From Flexivirga meconopsidis (GTDB taxonomy: Bacteria; Actinomycetota; Actinomycetes; Actinomycetales; Dermatophilaceae), in contig NZ_JAOBQJ010000005.1 in the NCBI RefSeq assembly GCF_026162425.1, positions 310,001 through 374,000 of the forward strand: a stretch of 64,000 nt of DNA, read 5' to 3'. A program made the position numbers and the translations under genes. The notes below the pieces were generated by a model. It made no database searches. It had not been told where the DNA came from and worked only from the letters and a program-made list of their open reading frames with translations. Positions 57,072 through 64,000 of the stretch are shown here, piece by piece. Positions within the stretch are counted from its first letter, which is position 1. Every line of letters begins with the position of its first letter.

Positions 57072-57824
57072 TCAGCTCTGCTTCGCCCGTGTCAGCGCCT
57101 TGTTGACGATGGTGCTCAGGTCAATCGCGCTGGCGTCCTTCGTGGCGGGTACGGCGAAGGTGAGTCCGACGAAGCGGTTACCGACCCGGCCGGCCACGAT
57201 GGTGCCCTTGACGGTCTTGCCGTCGCCGAAGTCCCACGCCTTGAGCTCGTCCGCGGCCGTGCCCGCCGCGGCAGGTTTGGTGACGATCCGGATCGTGGTG
57301 TCCGACAGCTTCCCGGATGAGCACGAGAAGCCGTCGACGGCAGCGGTGAATGCGCGCTTGGCGCTCGCCTCATCGGCATACTCCTTGAGGCTCTCGCTGA
57401 GCTGCAGCTGCTCGGTCTTGTTGGCAAACTCTGCGGCCGCATCCTCGTCGGCCGGCACCTGCTTGCCGAGTGCGGGCTTGCTCGGGGTGCACGGCATCGG
57501 CGTGCCATCGGTCACCGGCCGCGGGCCGCCGGTGTAGCCGGTGCCGAGGTCGGCCGGGGTCAGCAGGCCGTTGCCGAGCCCGCCCGCCGCAGTCGACGAA
57601 CCGGCGTCCGCACTCGACGACGAAGCGCTGGGCTCGCTGGACGGGGTCGTCGACGTCGTGCCGCTCGAGGGCTGCTCGCCGGACGAGGGCGCGGAGCTCG
57701 TCGCCGAGGTGGTTGCCGACCCGGCGCCGGACGGCGTCTCGACGGTGGCACTGCCCGAGCTGGAGCAACCGGCCAGCAATGCCGCGGCTGCGAGCGACGG
57801 AACGGCCAGGTGAAGTGCATTCAT
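57072..57824 (-). CDS. Lipoprotein with PknH-like/sensor-type domain
   Basis: A 250-residue lipoprotein with lipobox LLAGC (Cys20). A Ser/Thr/Pro/Gly-rich linker (about residues 24-85) looks extended and disordered. The C-terminal domain starts LLTPADLGTGYTGGPRPVTD and contains two cysteines (CTPSK and FSCSS). This resembles the extracytoplasmic sensor domain of PknH-type proteins. A sensing role is inferred from the fold resemblance only. GGGGAGAGCTCC precedes the ATG at 57824. It is divergent from efeO; the 203-bp gap holds a direct repeat and an inverted repeat. Confidence 0.72.
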   Translation of the reverse strand: MNALHLAVPSLAAAALLAGCSSSGSATVETPSGAGSATTSATSSAPSSGEQPSSGTTSTTPSSEPSASSSSADAGSSTAAGGLGNGLLTPADLGTGYTGGPRPVTDGTPMPCTPSKPALGKQVPADEDAAAEFANKTEQLQLSESLKEYADEASAKRAFTAAVDGFSCSSGKLSDTTIRIVTKPAAAGTAADELKAWDFGDGKTVKGTIVAGRVGNRFVGLTFAVPATKDASAIDLSTIVNKALTRAKQS

Positions 57825-57894
57825 GGAGCTCTCCCCTACGACGGTGCGACGGACGCCGCAGCCGACCCTAGCGCCCAACCGAGCCACGCGGATT

Positions 57895-57911
57895 CTGAAC
57901 GCAACCTGAAC
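57895..57911 (-). promoter_or_regulatory. Direct repeat GTTCAG, 11-bp spaced (response-regulator site)
   Basis: On the minus strand GTTCAG (57911-57906) repeats at 57900-57895, one 11-bp step apart. This is the spacing used by OmpR/PhoP-family regulators. The first 7 bases resemble the PHO repeat GTTCACC. It lies 71 bp upstream of the lipoprotein ATG. Confidence 0.45.
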
Positions 57912-57956
57912 GCGAGCCTGGGAAACCCCTGAAAATTCGGCCACATCGCGGTGAAC

Positions 57957-57975
57957 TCACGACCCGTAGTCGTGA
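57957..57975. promoter_or_regulatory. Inverted repeat TCACGAC / GTCGTGA before efeO
   Basis: A 7-bp perfect inverted repeat with a 5-bp spacer, extended by GAACT on one side and ACTCC on the other. It lies 53 bp before the efeO GTG. An iron or pH regulator is plausible but unproven. Confidence 0.4.
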
Positions 57976-58027
57976 ACTCCCAGCAACGACAAGCGTTTCC
58001 GGCACTTCGGCTTCCTACGGTATTCAG

Positions 58028-59188
58028 GTGCTCCCCCGGAAGATCTGTGCGCTGGCTGCTGCCCTCGCCGGCGTGACGACGCTCAGCGCGTGTTCCGGGC
58101 ACGGCAACTCGGGCGCAGCGCCGCAGGCTGCGCGCCTACCGGCCGTCCAGGCGTCACGCAGTCATTGCGGCGAGGGCTGGACGAGCGCACAGGCCGGCGT
58201 CATCCGGCTGAACGTGCGCAACACCGACGTCAATGCCGCCGAGGTCTACCTCGCCGACACCTCAGGCAAGCTGTATGGCGAAATCGACCCGCTCGGCCCG
58301 AACGCGACGGCCGTGCTGACCGCCCAGCTTTCGGCAGGCAGCTATCACCTGCGCTGCTCGGTCAACGACGGCGACCCGGTCGACGGCCCGACCGTGAAAG
58401 TGACCGGCACCGGCCGCGGCACCCAGGGGGTCGAACCGGTCAGCTCGGCCGACCTGGTCCCCGCGGTCATCGGCTACCAGAAATGGGTTCGCAGCCGACT
58501 CACCACGCTGCAGACCCAGACCGACGCATTGGTGCGCCGGCTGCGCGCCGGAGACCGTGCCGCGGCCCAAGCCGCCTGGAAGACCGCCAACCACACCTGG
58601 CACACGATGGGTGCGGCATACGGCGCGTTCGGCGCCACCGGCGACGCGATCGACGGTGACGCGCACGGGCTCGCCCTTGGAGTGAAGGACCCCGGCTGGA
58701 CCGGGCTGCTGCGCATCGAATACGGCCTCTGGCACGGCGAATCGCCCTCATCCCTGGGCAAACTCGGCACCGCGCTGCGAACCGACCTGAGCAAGCTCGC
58801 CGGTCAGCTGCAGACCACCCAGTTCCAACCACTCGACGTGGTCAAGCGAGCCCACGAGATCAGCGAGGACACCCTGCAGCAGACGCTCACCGGCAACCAC
58901 GACTACGGCGCCCACGTGCAGCTCGACGAGGCACTTGCGGAGCTGGAGGGCACCACGCAAGTGCTTTCCGCACTGCGCCCGCTGCTCGCACCGCGCTATG
59001 CGGGACTGACCCGGGTGGATGCGCTGATCACCAAGTCCACCAAGGACATTCATGCCCAGCCGGACTGGCAGGCGCCCGCATCCGGCAGAGCACCGTCCAC
59101 CGGGCACGCCGTGGTCGACGCCGACATCGCCCAGCTCACCGAGCTGCTCGCGCCGGTGCCGACAAGACTGGAACCGAGGGTCGCATAA
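58028..59188 (+). CDS. efeO: Iron-uptake lipoprotein EfeO
   Basis: A 386-residue lipoprotein with lipobox LSACSG. The cupredoxin-like N-terminal domain (residues about 40-130) has HCGEGWTSAQAGVIRLNVRN, and a C-terminal M75 peptidase-like domain follows. In that domain HTWHTMGAAYGAFG, LLRIEYGLWHGE and HEISEDTL fit EfeO metal-binding helices. EfeO binds ferrous or ferric iron outside the membrane. The start is GTG at 58028; TACGGT lies 6 bases before it and suggests a leaderless message. efeB follows after 3 bp. No efeU permease is present. Confidence 0.85.
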   Translation: MLPRKICALAAALAGVTTLSACSGHGNSGAAPQAARLPAVQASRSHCGEGWTSAQAGVIRLNVRNTDVNAAEVYLADTSGKLYGEIDPLGPNATAVLTAQLSAGSYHLRCSVNDGDPVDGPTVKVTGTGRGTQGVEPVSSADLVPAVIGYQKWVRSRLTTLQTQTDALVRRLRAGDRAAAQAAWKTANHTWHTMGAAYGAFGATGDAIDGDAHGLALGVKDPGWTGLLRIEYGLWHGESPSSLGKLGTALRTDLSKLAGQLQTTQFQPLDVVKRAHEISEDTLQQTLTGNHDYGAHVQLDEALAELEGTTQVLSALRPLLAPRYAGLTRVDALITKSTKDIHAQPDWQAPASGRAPSTGHAVVDADIAQLTELLAPVPTRLEPRVA

Positions 59189-59191
59189 GGC

Positions 59192-60439
59192 ATGAGCACG
59201 AATACGAGCTGCCCGCACGCACCCGGGCCGAGCCGACGCCGCATGTTGCAGGCCGGTGCGCTCACCGCAGGCGCCGGTGCCCTCACTGCCGCCCTACGTG
59301 CCGGTGGCTCGTCCGCGTCGGCGGCGCCGGCATCGTCGCCGCGTCGCGCGATGTCGGACTTCCACGGCACCCATCAGAACGCCGCTCTCGGAAGTCCTTT
59401 GCCCGCAGCGATTTTCACCTCCTTCAACCTCACAGTCACCGACCGCGCCGGTCTGACCGAGCTGCTGCACACCCTCACCGACAGGCTGCGCGCGCTGACG
59501 TCCGGCGGCATACCGACCCCGGTCGGAGTCACCACCACCGACGGCACCGGGATCCTCGGACCGGACACCCCGACCAATGCGCTGGAGTCGATCCTCGCGC
59601 TCGGGTCCGGCGTGTTCACCGACAGGTTCGGGCTCGGTGCGGCCAAACCGCGCGGGCTGCGTCCGATGGACACTTTCCCAAACGACCAACTCGATCCGGC
59701 CTGGTGCGGTGGGGATCTGCTGCTCACTGTGCAGAGCCACGACCGCGACATCGTCACCAATGCACTGAGAGAGATCTGCCGCTCGACCCGCGGCGCAATG
59801 CAGATCCGTTGGAAACAGGACGCTTTCAGCGCGCCGCCACGCCCGAGTGGAGCGCCGCGCAACCTGCTCGGTTTCAAGGACGGCATCGCCGGACCGGACA
59901 CCTCGAACAACGCCCAGTTGAGCAGGTTGGTCTGGGCTGGCGCCGGTGAGCCGGCGTGGGCGACCGGCGGCAGCTACTACGTGGTGCGCCGCATCCGCAT
60001 GCTGGTCGAGTTCTGGGACCGGGTTTCCACCTCCGAACAGGAGCGGATCTTCGGCCGGCGCAAGGACTCCGGCGCCCCGCTCAGCGGCGGAGCCGAGACC
60101 ACCGCGCCGGACTACACCAACGATCCCAAGGGCGATGCGATCCCGTTGGACAGTCACATCCGGATGGCGAACCCGCGCACTCCGCAAACCGCCGACTCGC
60201 AGTTCCTACGTCGCTCCTATTCGTATGACGCAGGCGTCGATTCGGTCGGCAACCTCGACATGGGCCTGATGTTCGGCGCGTTCAACAACGACCTCGACCG
60301 GCAGTTCGTCGCCGTCCAGAAGCGACTCGCGAACGAGCCGCTGGCCGACTACATCACCCCGGTCGGCGGCGGTTACTTCTTCGCGCTGCCGGGCGTGCGC
60401 AACTCACGAGACTTCTACGGCAGCGCCCTGCTGGCGTAG
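59192..60439 (+). CDS. efeB: Deferrochelatase/DyP-type peroxidase EfeB
   Basis: A 415-residue haem peroxidase of the dye-decolorising (DyP) family. A twin-arginine signal SRRRMLQAGALTAGAGAL (residues 14-31) exports it through Tat. The hallmark GFKDG motif is at 227-231 with the catalytic Asp230, and the proximal haem histidine is probably H322 in DSHIRMANPR. EfeB removes iron from haem or oxidises Fe(II) for EfeO. Length and motifs are complete. It ends 37 bp before the phosphoesterase gene. Confidence 0.9.
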   Translation: MSTNTSCPHAPGPSRRRMLQAGALTAGAGALTAALRAGGSSASAAPASSPRRAMSDFHGTHQNAALGSPLPAAIFTSFNLTVTDRAGLTELLHTLTDRLRALTSGGIPTPVGVTTTDGTGILGPDTPTNALESILALGSGVFTDRFGLGAAKPRGLRPMDTFPNDQLDPAWCGGDLLLTVQSHDRDIVTNALREICRSTRGAMQIRWKQDAFSAPPRPSGAPRNLLGFKDGIAGPDTSNNAQLSRLVWAGAGEPAWATGGSYYVVRRIRMLVEFWDRVSTSEQERIFGRRKDSGAPLSGGAETTAPDYTNDPKGDAIPLDSHIRMANPRTPQTADSQFLRRSYSYDAGVDSVGNLDMGLMFGAFNNDLDRQFVAVQKRLANEPLADYITPVGGGYFFALPGVRNSRDFYGSALLA

Positions 60440-60476
60440 GACACCCAACCCGAGCCCACACCCCTGGGGAGGAACC

Positions 60477-62120
60477 ATGCGCAGGAAGCGCACAGCAGTA
60501 CTCGCAACATGCGCCGGAGTCGCGATCGCGGCCTCGGGCGCCGCCGTCGCCATACACGGTGATAGCGCGCAGGCGGCCCCGGCCGCCACCGCGAAGAGCC
60601 CGATCAAGCATGTGGTCGTGCTTTTCGACGAGAACGTGTCGTTCGACCACTACTTCGGGACCTACCCGAATGCCGCGAACACCGACGGCACGAAGTTCAC
60701 CGCGGCCCGGCACACGCCGAAGGCGAACACCGTGCAGAACGCCGGGCTGATCAAGGCAAACCCCAACCTTTACAACCCTTTCCGGCTGTCGTCGAGCCAG
60801 GCGGTCACCTGCGACCAGAACCACTCCTACCGCCCGGAGCAGAAGGCGGTGAACAACGGCAAGAACGACAAGTACGTCGAGAACACCAGTGTCGACACGT
60901 GCACCGGCCAGTACGGCGCGCCGGGCCTGGCGATGGGCTACTACGACGGCAACACCGTCACCGGCCTCTGGAACTACGCCCAGCACTACGCGATGAGCGA
61001 CAACATGTACGACTCGACCTACGGTCCGTCGACCCCCGGCGCCCTCAACTTGATCGCCGGGCAGACGCATGGCGTGCACGCGGTCGACCCGAAGACCGGG
61101 AAGCCGGCGACCGACAGCTACGTCGTGTCGGGCCCGAACGCCAAGGGGGTAGGCACGGTCACCAATGACCCCGACCCGGCATATGACGACTGCTCGGACA
61201 AGAACCACACCTCGAAGAACAACCTCGCGGTGATGGATGGCAAGAACATCGGCGACACGTTGAACGACGCCAAGGTCAGCTGGGGCTGGTTCCAGGGCGG
61301 ATTCGCACCGAGCACACCGTCATCCGGCGACGGCAGCTACGCCCAGTGCAACACCTCGCACACCAATATCGCCGGCGCGTCATCGGTCGATTACAGCCCG
61401 CACCACAACCCGTTCGAGTACTACAAGTCGACCTCGAACCCGCACCACCTGCCCCCGAAGTCGACCGCCGAGATCGGCCACGACGGCCAGGCCAACCACC
61501 AGTACGACCTGACTGAGTTCGACAAGGCGCTCGCCGCGGGCAACATGCCGGCCGTGTCGTTCCTCAAGGCCGGTGAGTACCAGGATGGCCACGCCGGCTA
61601 TTCCGACCCGATCGACGAGCAGCACTTCCTGGTCAACGAGATCAACAAGATCCAGCAGTCACCCGAGTGGAGCAGCACGGCGATCGTGGTGACCTACGAC
61701 GACTCCGACGGCTGGTATGACCACCAGAGCTCGAAGGTGCTGACCGGCGCCAAGGACGCATCGCTCAACGAGCCGATGTGCACCGCCCGGAAGCAGCCGG
61801 TCGGCGACAGCGGCCCGCAGGACGACCGCTGCGGTCCCGGACCGCGACTGCCCTTCCTGGTGATCTCGCCTTACGCCAAACCGAATTCAGTCAGCCACCA
61901 GCCGCTCGAGCAGGCCTCGGTGCTGACTTTCATCGAGCAGAACTGGCGGCTGCCGCAACTTGGCAACGGCTCGTTCGACGCCCGCGCACAGTCCTTCGGC
62001 TCGCTGCTGAGCTTCGGTAAGCCCAAGGCGGACACCGTGCTGCTGGGCCAGGACGGCTCGGTGCAGAGCGTGACGCCGCCGGCCAAGCCGCACGGCAAGG
62101 GTCACTCCAAGCAGAGCTGA
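60477..62120 (+). CDS. Phosphoesterase-family acid phosphatase / phospholipase C-like, exported
   Basis: A 547-residue secreted enzyme of PF04185. A Sec signal (RRKRTAVLATCAGVAIAASG) precedes KHVVVLFDENVSFDHYFGTY (residues 44-63), the N-terminal signature of AcpA and bacterial phospholipase C. Further blocks are PGALNLIAGQTHGVHAVDPK, VTYDDSDGWYDHQ and CGPGPRLPFLVISPYAKP. Whether it cleaves phosphomonoesters or phospholipids cannot be decided here. A GGGGAGG ribosome site precedes the ATG. The C-terminus ends HGKGHSKQS. Its stop abuts the stop of the convergent acyl-CoA dehydrogenase. Confidence 0.88.
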   Translation: MRRKRTAVLATCAGVAIAASGAAVAIHGDSAQAAPAATAKSPIKHVVVLFDENVSFDHYFGTYPNAANTDGTKFTAARHTPKANTVQNAGLIKANPNLYNPFRLSSSQAVTCDQNHSYRPEQKAVNNGKNDKYVENTSVDTCTGQYGAPGLAMGYYDGNTVTGLWNYAQHYAMSDNMYDSTYGPSTPGALNLIAGQTHGVHAVDPKTGKPATDSYVVSGPNAKGVGTVTNDPDPAYDDCSDKNHTSKNNLAVMDGKNIGDTLNDAKVSWGWFQGGFAPSTPSSGDGSYAQCNTSHTNIAGASSVDYSPHHNPFEYYKSTSNPHHLPPKSTAEIGHDGQANHQYDLTEFDKALAAGNMPAVSFLKAGEYQDGHAGYSDPIDEQHFLVNEINKIQQSPEWSSTAIVVTYDDSDGWYDHQSSKVLTGAKDASLNEPMCTARKQPVGDSGPQDDRCGPGPRLPFLVISPYAKPNSVSHQPLEQASVLTFIEQNWRLPQLGNGSFDARAQSFGSLLSFGKPKADTVLLGQDGSVQSVTPPAKPHGKGHSKQS

Positions 62121-63779
62121 TCAGGGTATGACGGGAGTCGCGCGCCGCACGATCGCAGCCGTGTCGACCCCCGCGGGCAGGGTGCCGAAGACCCCGGCGC
62201 CCTGCCCGAGCACCCGCGAGACCAGGAACGCGTCGGCCACCGCGGCCGGCGCGTTGCGCACGAGCAGGCTCGCCTGCAGCAGCACCGCCATACGAGCCGC
62301 CAACCATCGGGCGACATACTGCGCACCCTCCGGATCAGTAATGTTGGCAATGATTTTCAGCACTTCGTCGACACCGTCGCGCAGCTCCGGCGTGTCCGCG
62401 GCGTCGACCTCGTCGCGCCATACGTCGACGCCTTCGGGGTTGCGCTGCAGCACCCGCAGCACATCGAGCGCGTTGACGTTGCCGCTGCCCTCCCAGATCG
62501 AGTTCAGCGGCGACTCCCGGAAGAGCATCGGCATCCCGGACTCCTCGACGTAACCGTTGCCGCCCAGCACCTCCAGTGCCTCGGCGACGTGGAACGACGT
62601 GCGCTTGCACACCCAGAACTTGGCCACTGGCAAGCTGATTCGCCGGAACGCGCGTTGCGCCGGGTCGTCCGCCTCGTCCACCGCGCGGGCGAGCCGGATG
62701 CCGAGCTGAGTGGCCGCCTCGGACTCCACGGCGAGGTCAGCGAGCACGTTGCTCATCGCCGGCTTGTCGGCCAGCACCCCGCCGAACGCGCTGCGGTGCG
62801 CCGCGTGCCACGACGCCTCCGCCACCGTGCGCCGCATGAGCGCCGCCGAGCCGAGCACGCAGTCCAGCCGTGTCGAGGCGACCATCTCGATGATCGTCCG
62901 GACACCGGCCCCCTCGTCGCCCAGCCGTATGCCGTGGGCCCCGTCGTACTCCAGCTCGCTGGATGCGTTGGCCCGGTTGCCGAGCTTGTCCTTGAGCCGC
63001 ACGATGCGCAACGAGTTGCGGCTGCCGTCCGGCAGCACCCGGCGGAGCACGAAGCAGGTCAGCCCGCCGGGCGCCTGGGCGAGCGTGAGGAAGATGTCGT
63101 TCATCGGCGCAGAGGTGAACCACTTGTGTCCGGTGAGCCGGTAGCTGCCATCGGACTGAGGGGTCGCCACCGTGGTGTTGCTGCGCACGTCCGAGCCGCC
63201 CTGCTTCTCGGTCATGCTCATCCCGGCCAGCAGGCCGTTCTTCTCAGCGGTCGGCCGGAGTCCGAAATCGTAGCTGCGAGAAGTCAGTCCGGGGGTGAGC
63301 TCGGCCGCGATGTTGGGATCCGCACGCAGCGCCGGCACCGCCGCATAGGTCATCGACGCAGGGCAGCCGTGTCCGGGTTCGATGGCACTCCAGGCGATCG
63401 AACCCACCGCACGCCGCACGTGCGGGCTCGGCCCGTCGTCCGCCCAGGCGCTGCCCGCCAGCCCGTTGCTCACGCTCTTGTCCATCAGCCAGTGCCAGCT
63501 CGGGTGATAGTCGACCTCGTCGACCCGGTTGCCGAAGCGGTCGACGGGCCGGAAGACCGGCTCGTGCTGATTTGCGAGCATGCCGTGCTCGCGCGCCTCG
63601 GCGGAGCCACCCAGCTCGCCGACGGCGGCCAGCGACGACAGCACCGCCTCCGCGTCGTCACCGGCTTGGGCGCGCACGGCGTCGACCAGCGCCGCATCGC
63701 CGGTCACGGTGTTGTGCCCGACGAGCGGGGGCACTTGGTTGCGGGGCGTGCGGGCGAACGGATCCTCGAGTGCGGGCAT
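62121..63779 (-). CDS. Acyl-CoA dehydrogenase, AidB-like
   Basis: A 552-residue flavoprotein. FAD-binding blocks GMSMTEKQGGSDVRSNTTVA and LTGHKWFTSAPMNDIFLTLA, and the AidB-typical EVLGGNGYVEESGMPMLFRE and NSIWEGSGNVNALDVLRVL, are clear. AidB in E. coli belongs to the alkylation response and binds DNA; actinobacterial homologues may be ordinary dehydrogenases. Start ATG at 63779; an in-frame GTG 18 bp upstream is an alternative. The catalytic glutamate is probably in the WEGSGN region. It is divergent from the last gene. Confidence 0.9.
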   Translation of the reverse strand: MPALEDPFARTPRNQVPPLVGHNTVTGDAALVDAVRAQAGDDAEAVLSSLAAVGELGGSAEAREHGMLANQHEPVFRPVDRFGNRVDEVDYHPSWHWLMDKSVSNGLAGSAWADDGPSPHVRRAVGSIAWSAIEPGHGCPASMTYAAVPALRADPNIAAELTPGLTSRSYDFGLRPTAEKNGLLAGMSMTEKQGGSDVRSNTTVATPQSDGSYRLTGHKWFTSAPMNDIFLTLAQAPGGLTCFVLRRVLPDGSRNSLRIVRLKDKLGNRANASSELEYDGAHGIRLGDEGAGVRTIIEMVASTRLDCVLGSAALMRRTVAEASWHAAHRSAFGGVLADKPAMSNVLADLAVESEAATQLGIRLARAVDEADDPAQRAFRRISLPVAKFWVCKRTSFHVAEALEVLGGNGYVEESGMPMLFRESPLNSIWEGSGNVNALDVLRVLQRNPEGVDVWRDEVDAADTPELRDGVDEVLKIIANITDPEGAQYVARWLAARMAVLLQASLLVRNAPAAVADAFLVSRVLGQGAGVFGTLPAGVDTAAIVRRATPVIP

Positions 63780-63838
63780 GTGATCCAGGCTACTCACGAG
63801 TAGGGCATGGGCACCAGGGTCAGCGATACGGTCGGTTC

Positions 63839-64000
63839 ATGCCCGCTTCGCTCGCGCTCGACGACTACCTTGACGGCCTCGCGACGGCAGCTGCCCGGCT
63901 GCGCGAGGACACCACCGACCTCCCCGACGAGAGCGTGGTGCCCACGTGCCCGCAATGGTCGGCGCTGCAGCTCGTGGCGCACACCGGGATGGTGCACCGG
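63839..64000 (+). CDS. Maleylpyruvate isomerase/mycothiol-dependent DinB-family protein (3' end outside window)
   Basis: Only the first 54 codons are visible, from the ATG at 63839 to the right edge. MPASLALDDYLDGLATAA and VPTCPQWSALQLVAHTGMVH match the N-terminus of the TIGR03083 family (mycothiol-dependent maleylpyruvate isomerase-like, DinB/MDMPI fold), including the TCPxW motif and the metal-binding AHxG histidine. The specific reaction is unknown. It is divergent from the AidB-like gene with 59 bp between the starts. Confidence 0.8.
   Translation, partial: MPASLALDDYLDGLATAAARLREDTTDLPDESVVPTCPQWSALQLVAHTGMVHR

Overview
The window is high-GC (about two thirds G+C by eye), densely coded actinobacterial chromosome. 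It carries an NiCoT permease, an F420-type luciferase-like oxidoreductase, a mycothiol-type DinB/maleylpyruvate isomerase start, a DUF222/HNH (13E12-type) gene, Tat-exported proteins and many GTG or overlapping ATGA/GTGA starts. Together these point to Actinomycetota, probably Micrococcales close to Dermacoccaceae or Intrasporangiaceae. The genus is an inference. No rRNA, tRNA, CRISPR array or insertion sequence was found.

Layout. 0-4.3 kb: the end of a TetR regulator, an ABC exporter pair (ATPase plus FtsX-like permease) and an exported PhoA-type alkaline phosphatase with a PHO-box-like repeat upstream. 4.3-15 kb, minus strand: a radical SAM protein, a tandem pair of long palindromic repeats, a long-chain acyl-CoA synthetase, RodA, an F420-type oxidoreductase, ribF, a nickel/cobalt permease, a secreted protein, truB and rbfA. 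15-22 kb: small regulatory and metabolic genes (TRM11-like methyltransferase, AraC, VOC, SdpI-like, TetR with a clear operator, DUF998-like membrane protein, Gfo/Idh/MocA oxidoreductase, quinone-oxidoreductase-like MDR with a MerR-type promoter, two exported proteins). 22.6-28.1 kb: one 1831-residue gene for a single-chain biotin-dependent carboxylase. 28.2-33.2 kb, minus strand: infB, ylxR, nusA, rimP. 33.2-34.8 kb: a HIT protein, a low-GC patch with an orphan membrane protein, and a gene remnant.

34.75-42.7 kb is one minus-strand sulfur operon: sulfite reductase, cysH, cysC, cysD, cysN and an SsuA/SsuB/SsuC-like ABC importer. The joints are overlapping or within a few bases, except for a 51 bp gap between cysC and cysD. 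It would activate sulfate, reduce it to sulfide, and import sulfate or organosulfur compounds. 42.8-51 kb, mostly plus strand: a DUF4439 lipoprotein, a DUF4185 Tat protein behind a 28-bp palindrome, a streptomycin-kinase-like APH with a coupled GNAT fragment, a DUF222/HNH gene, a metallophosphoesterase (minus), and a phosphotriesterase-family hydrolase coupled to an acyl-CoA ligase. 51-57 kb, minus strand: a DsbA-like protein with its MauE/DoxX partner, a HAD hydrolase, proS, and an MFS exporter with its TetR repressor sharing a duplicated operator. 57-64 kb: a lipoprotein, efeO-efeB (no efeU), a phosphoesterase-family acid phosphatase/phospholipase C-like protein, an AidB-like acyl-CoA dehydrogenase, and the start of a mycothiol-dependent isomerase-family gene.

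Main points of interest: (1) the usual rimP-nusA-ylxR-infB-rbfA-truB-ribF neighbourhood is split in two, with about 13 kb of unrelated genes between infB and rbfA; (2) several well-defined operator-like palindromes can be tied to specific genes; (3) the carboxylase has eukaryote-like domain fusion; (4) the pentamer CATAC/GTATG is strongly enriched, and it contains nearly all of the rare ATA isoleucine codons I checked.
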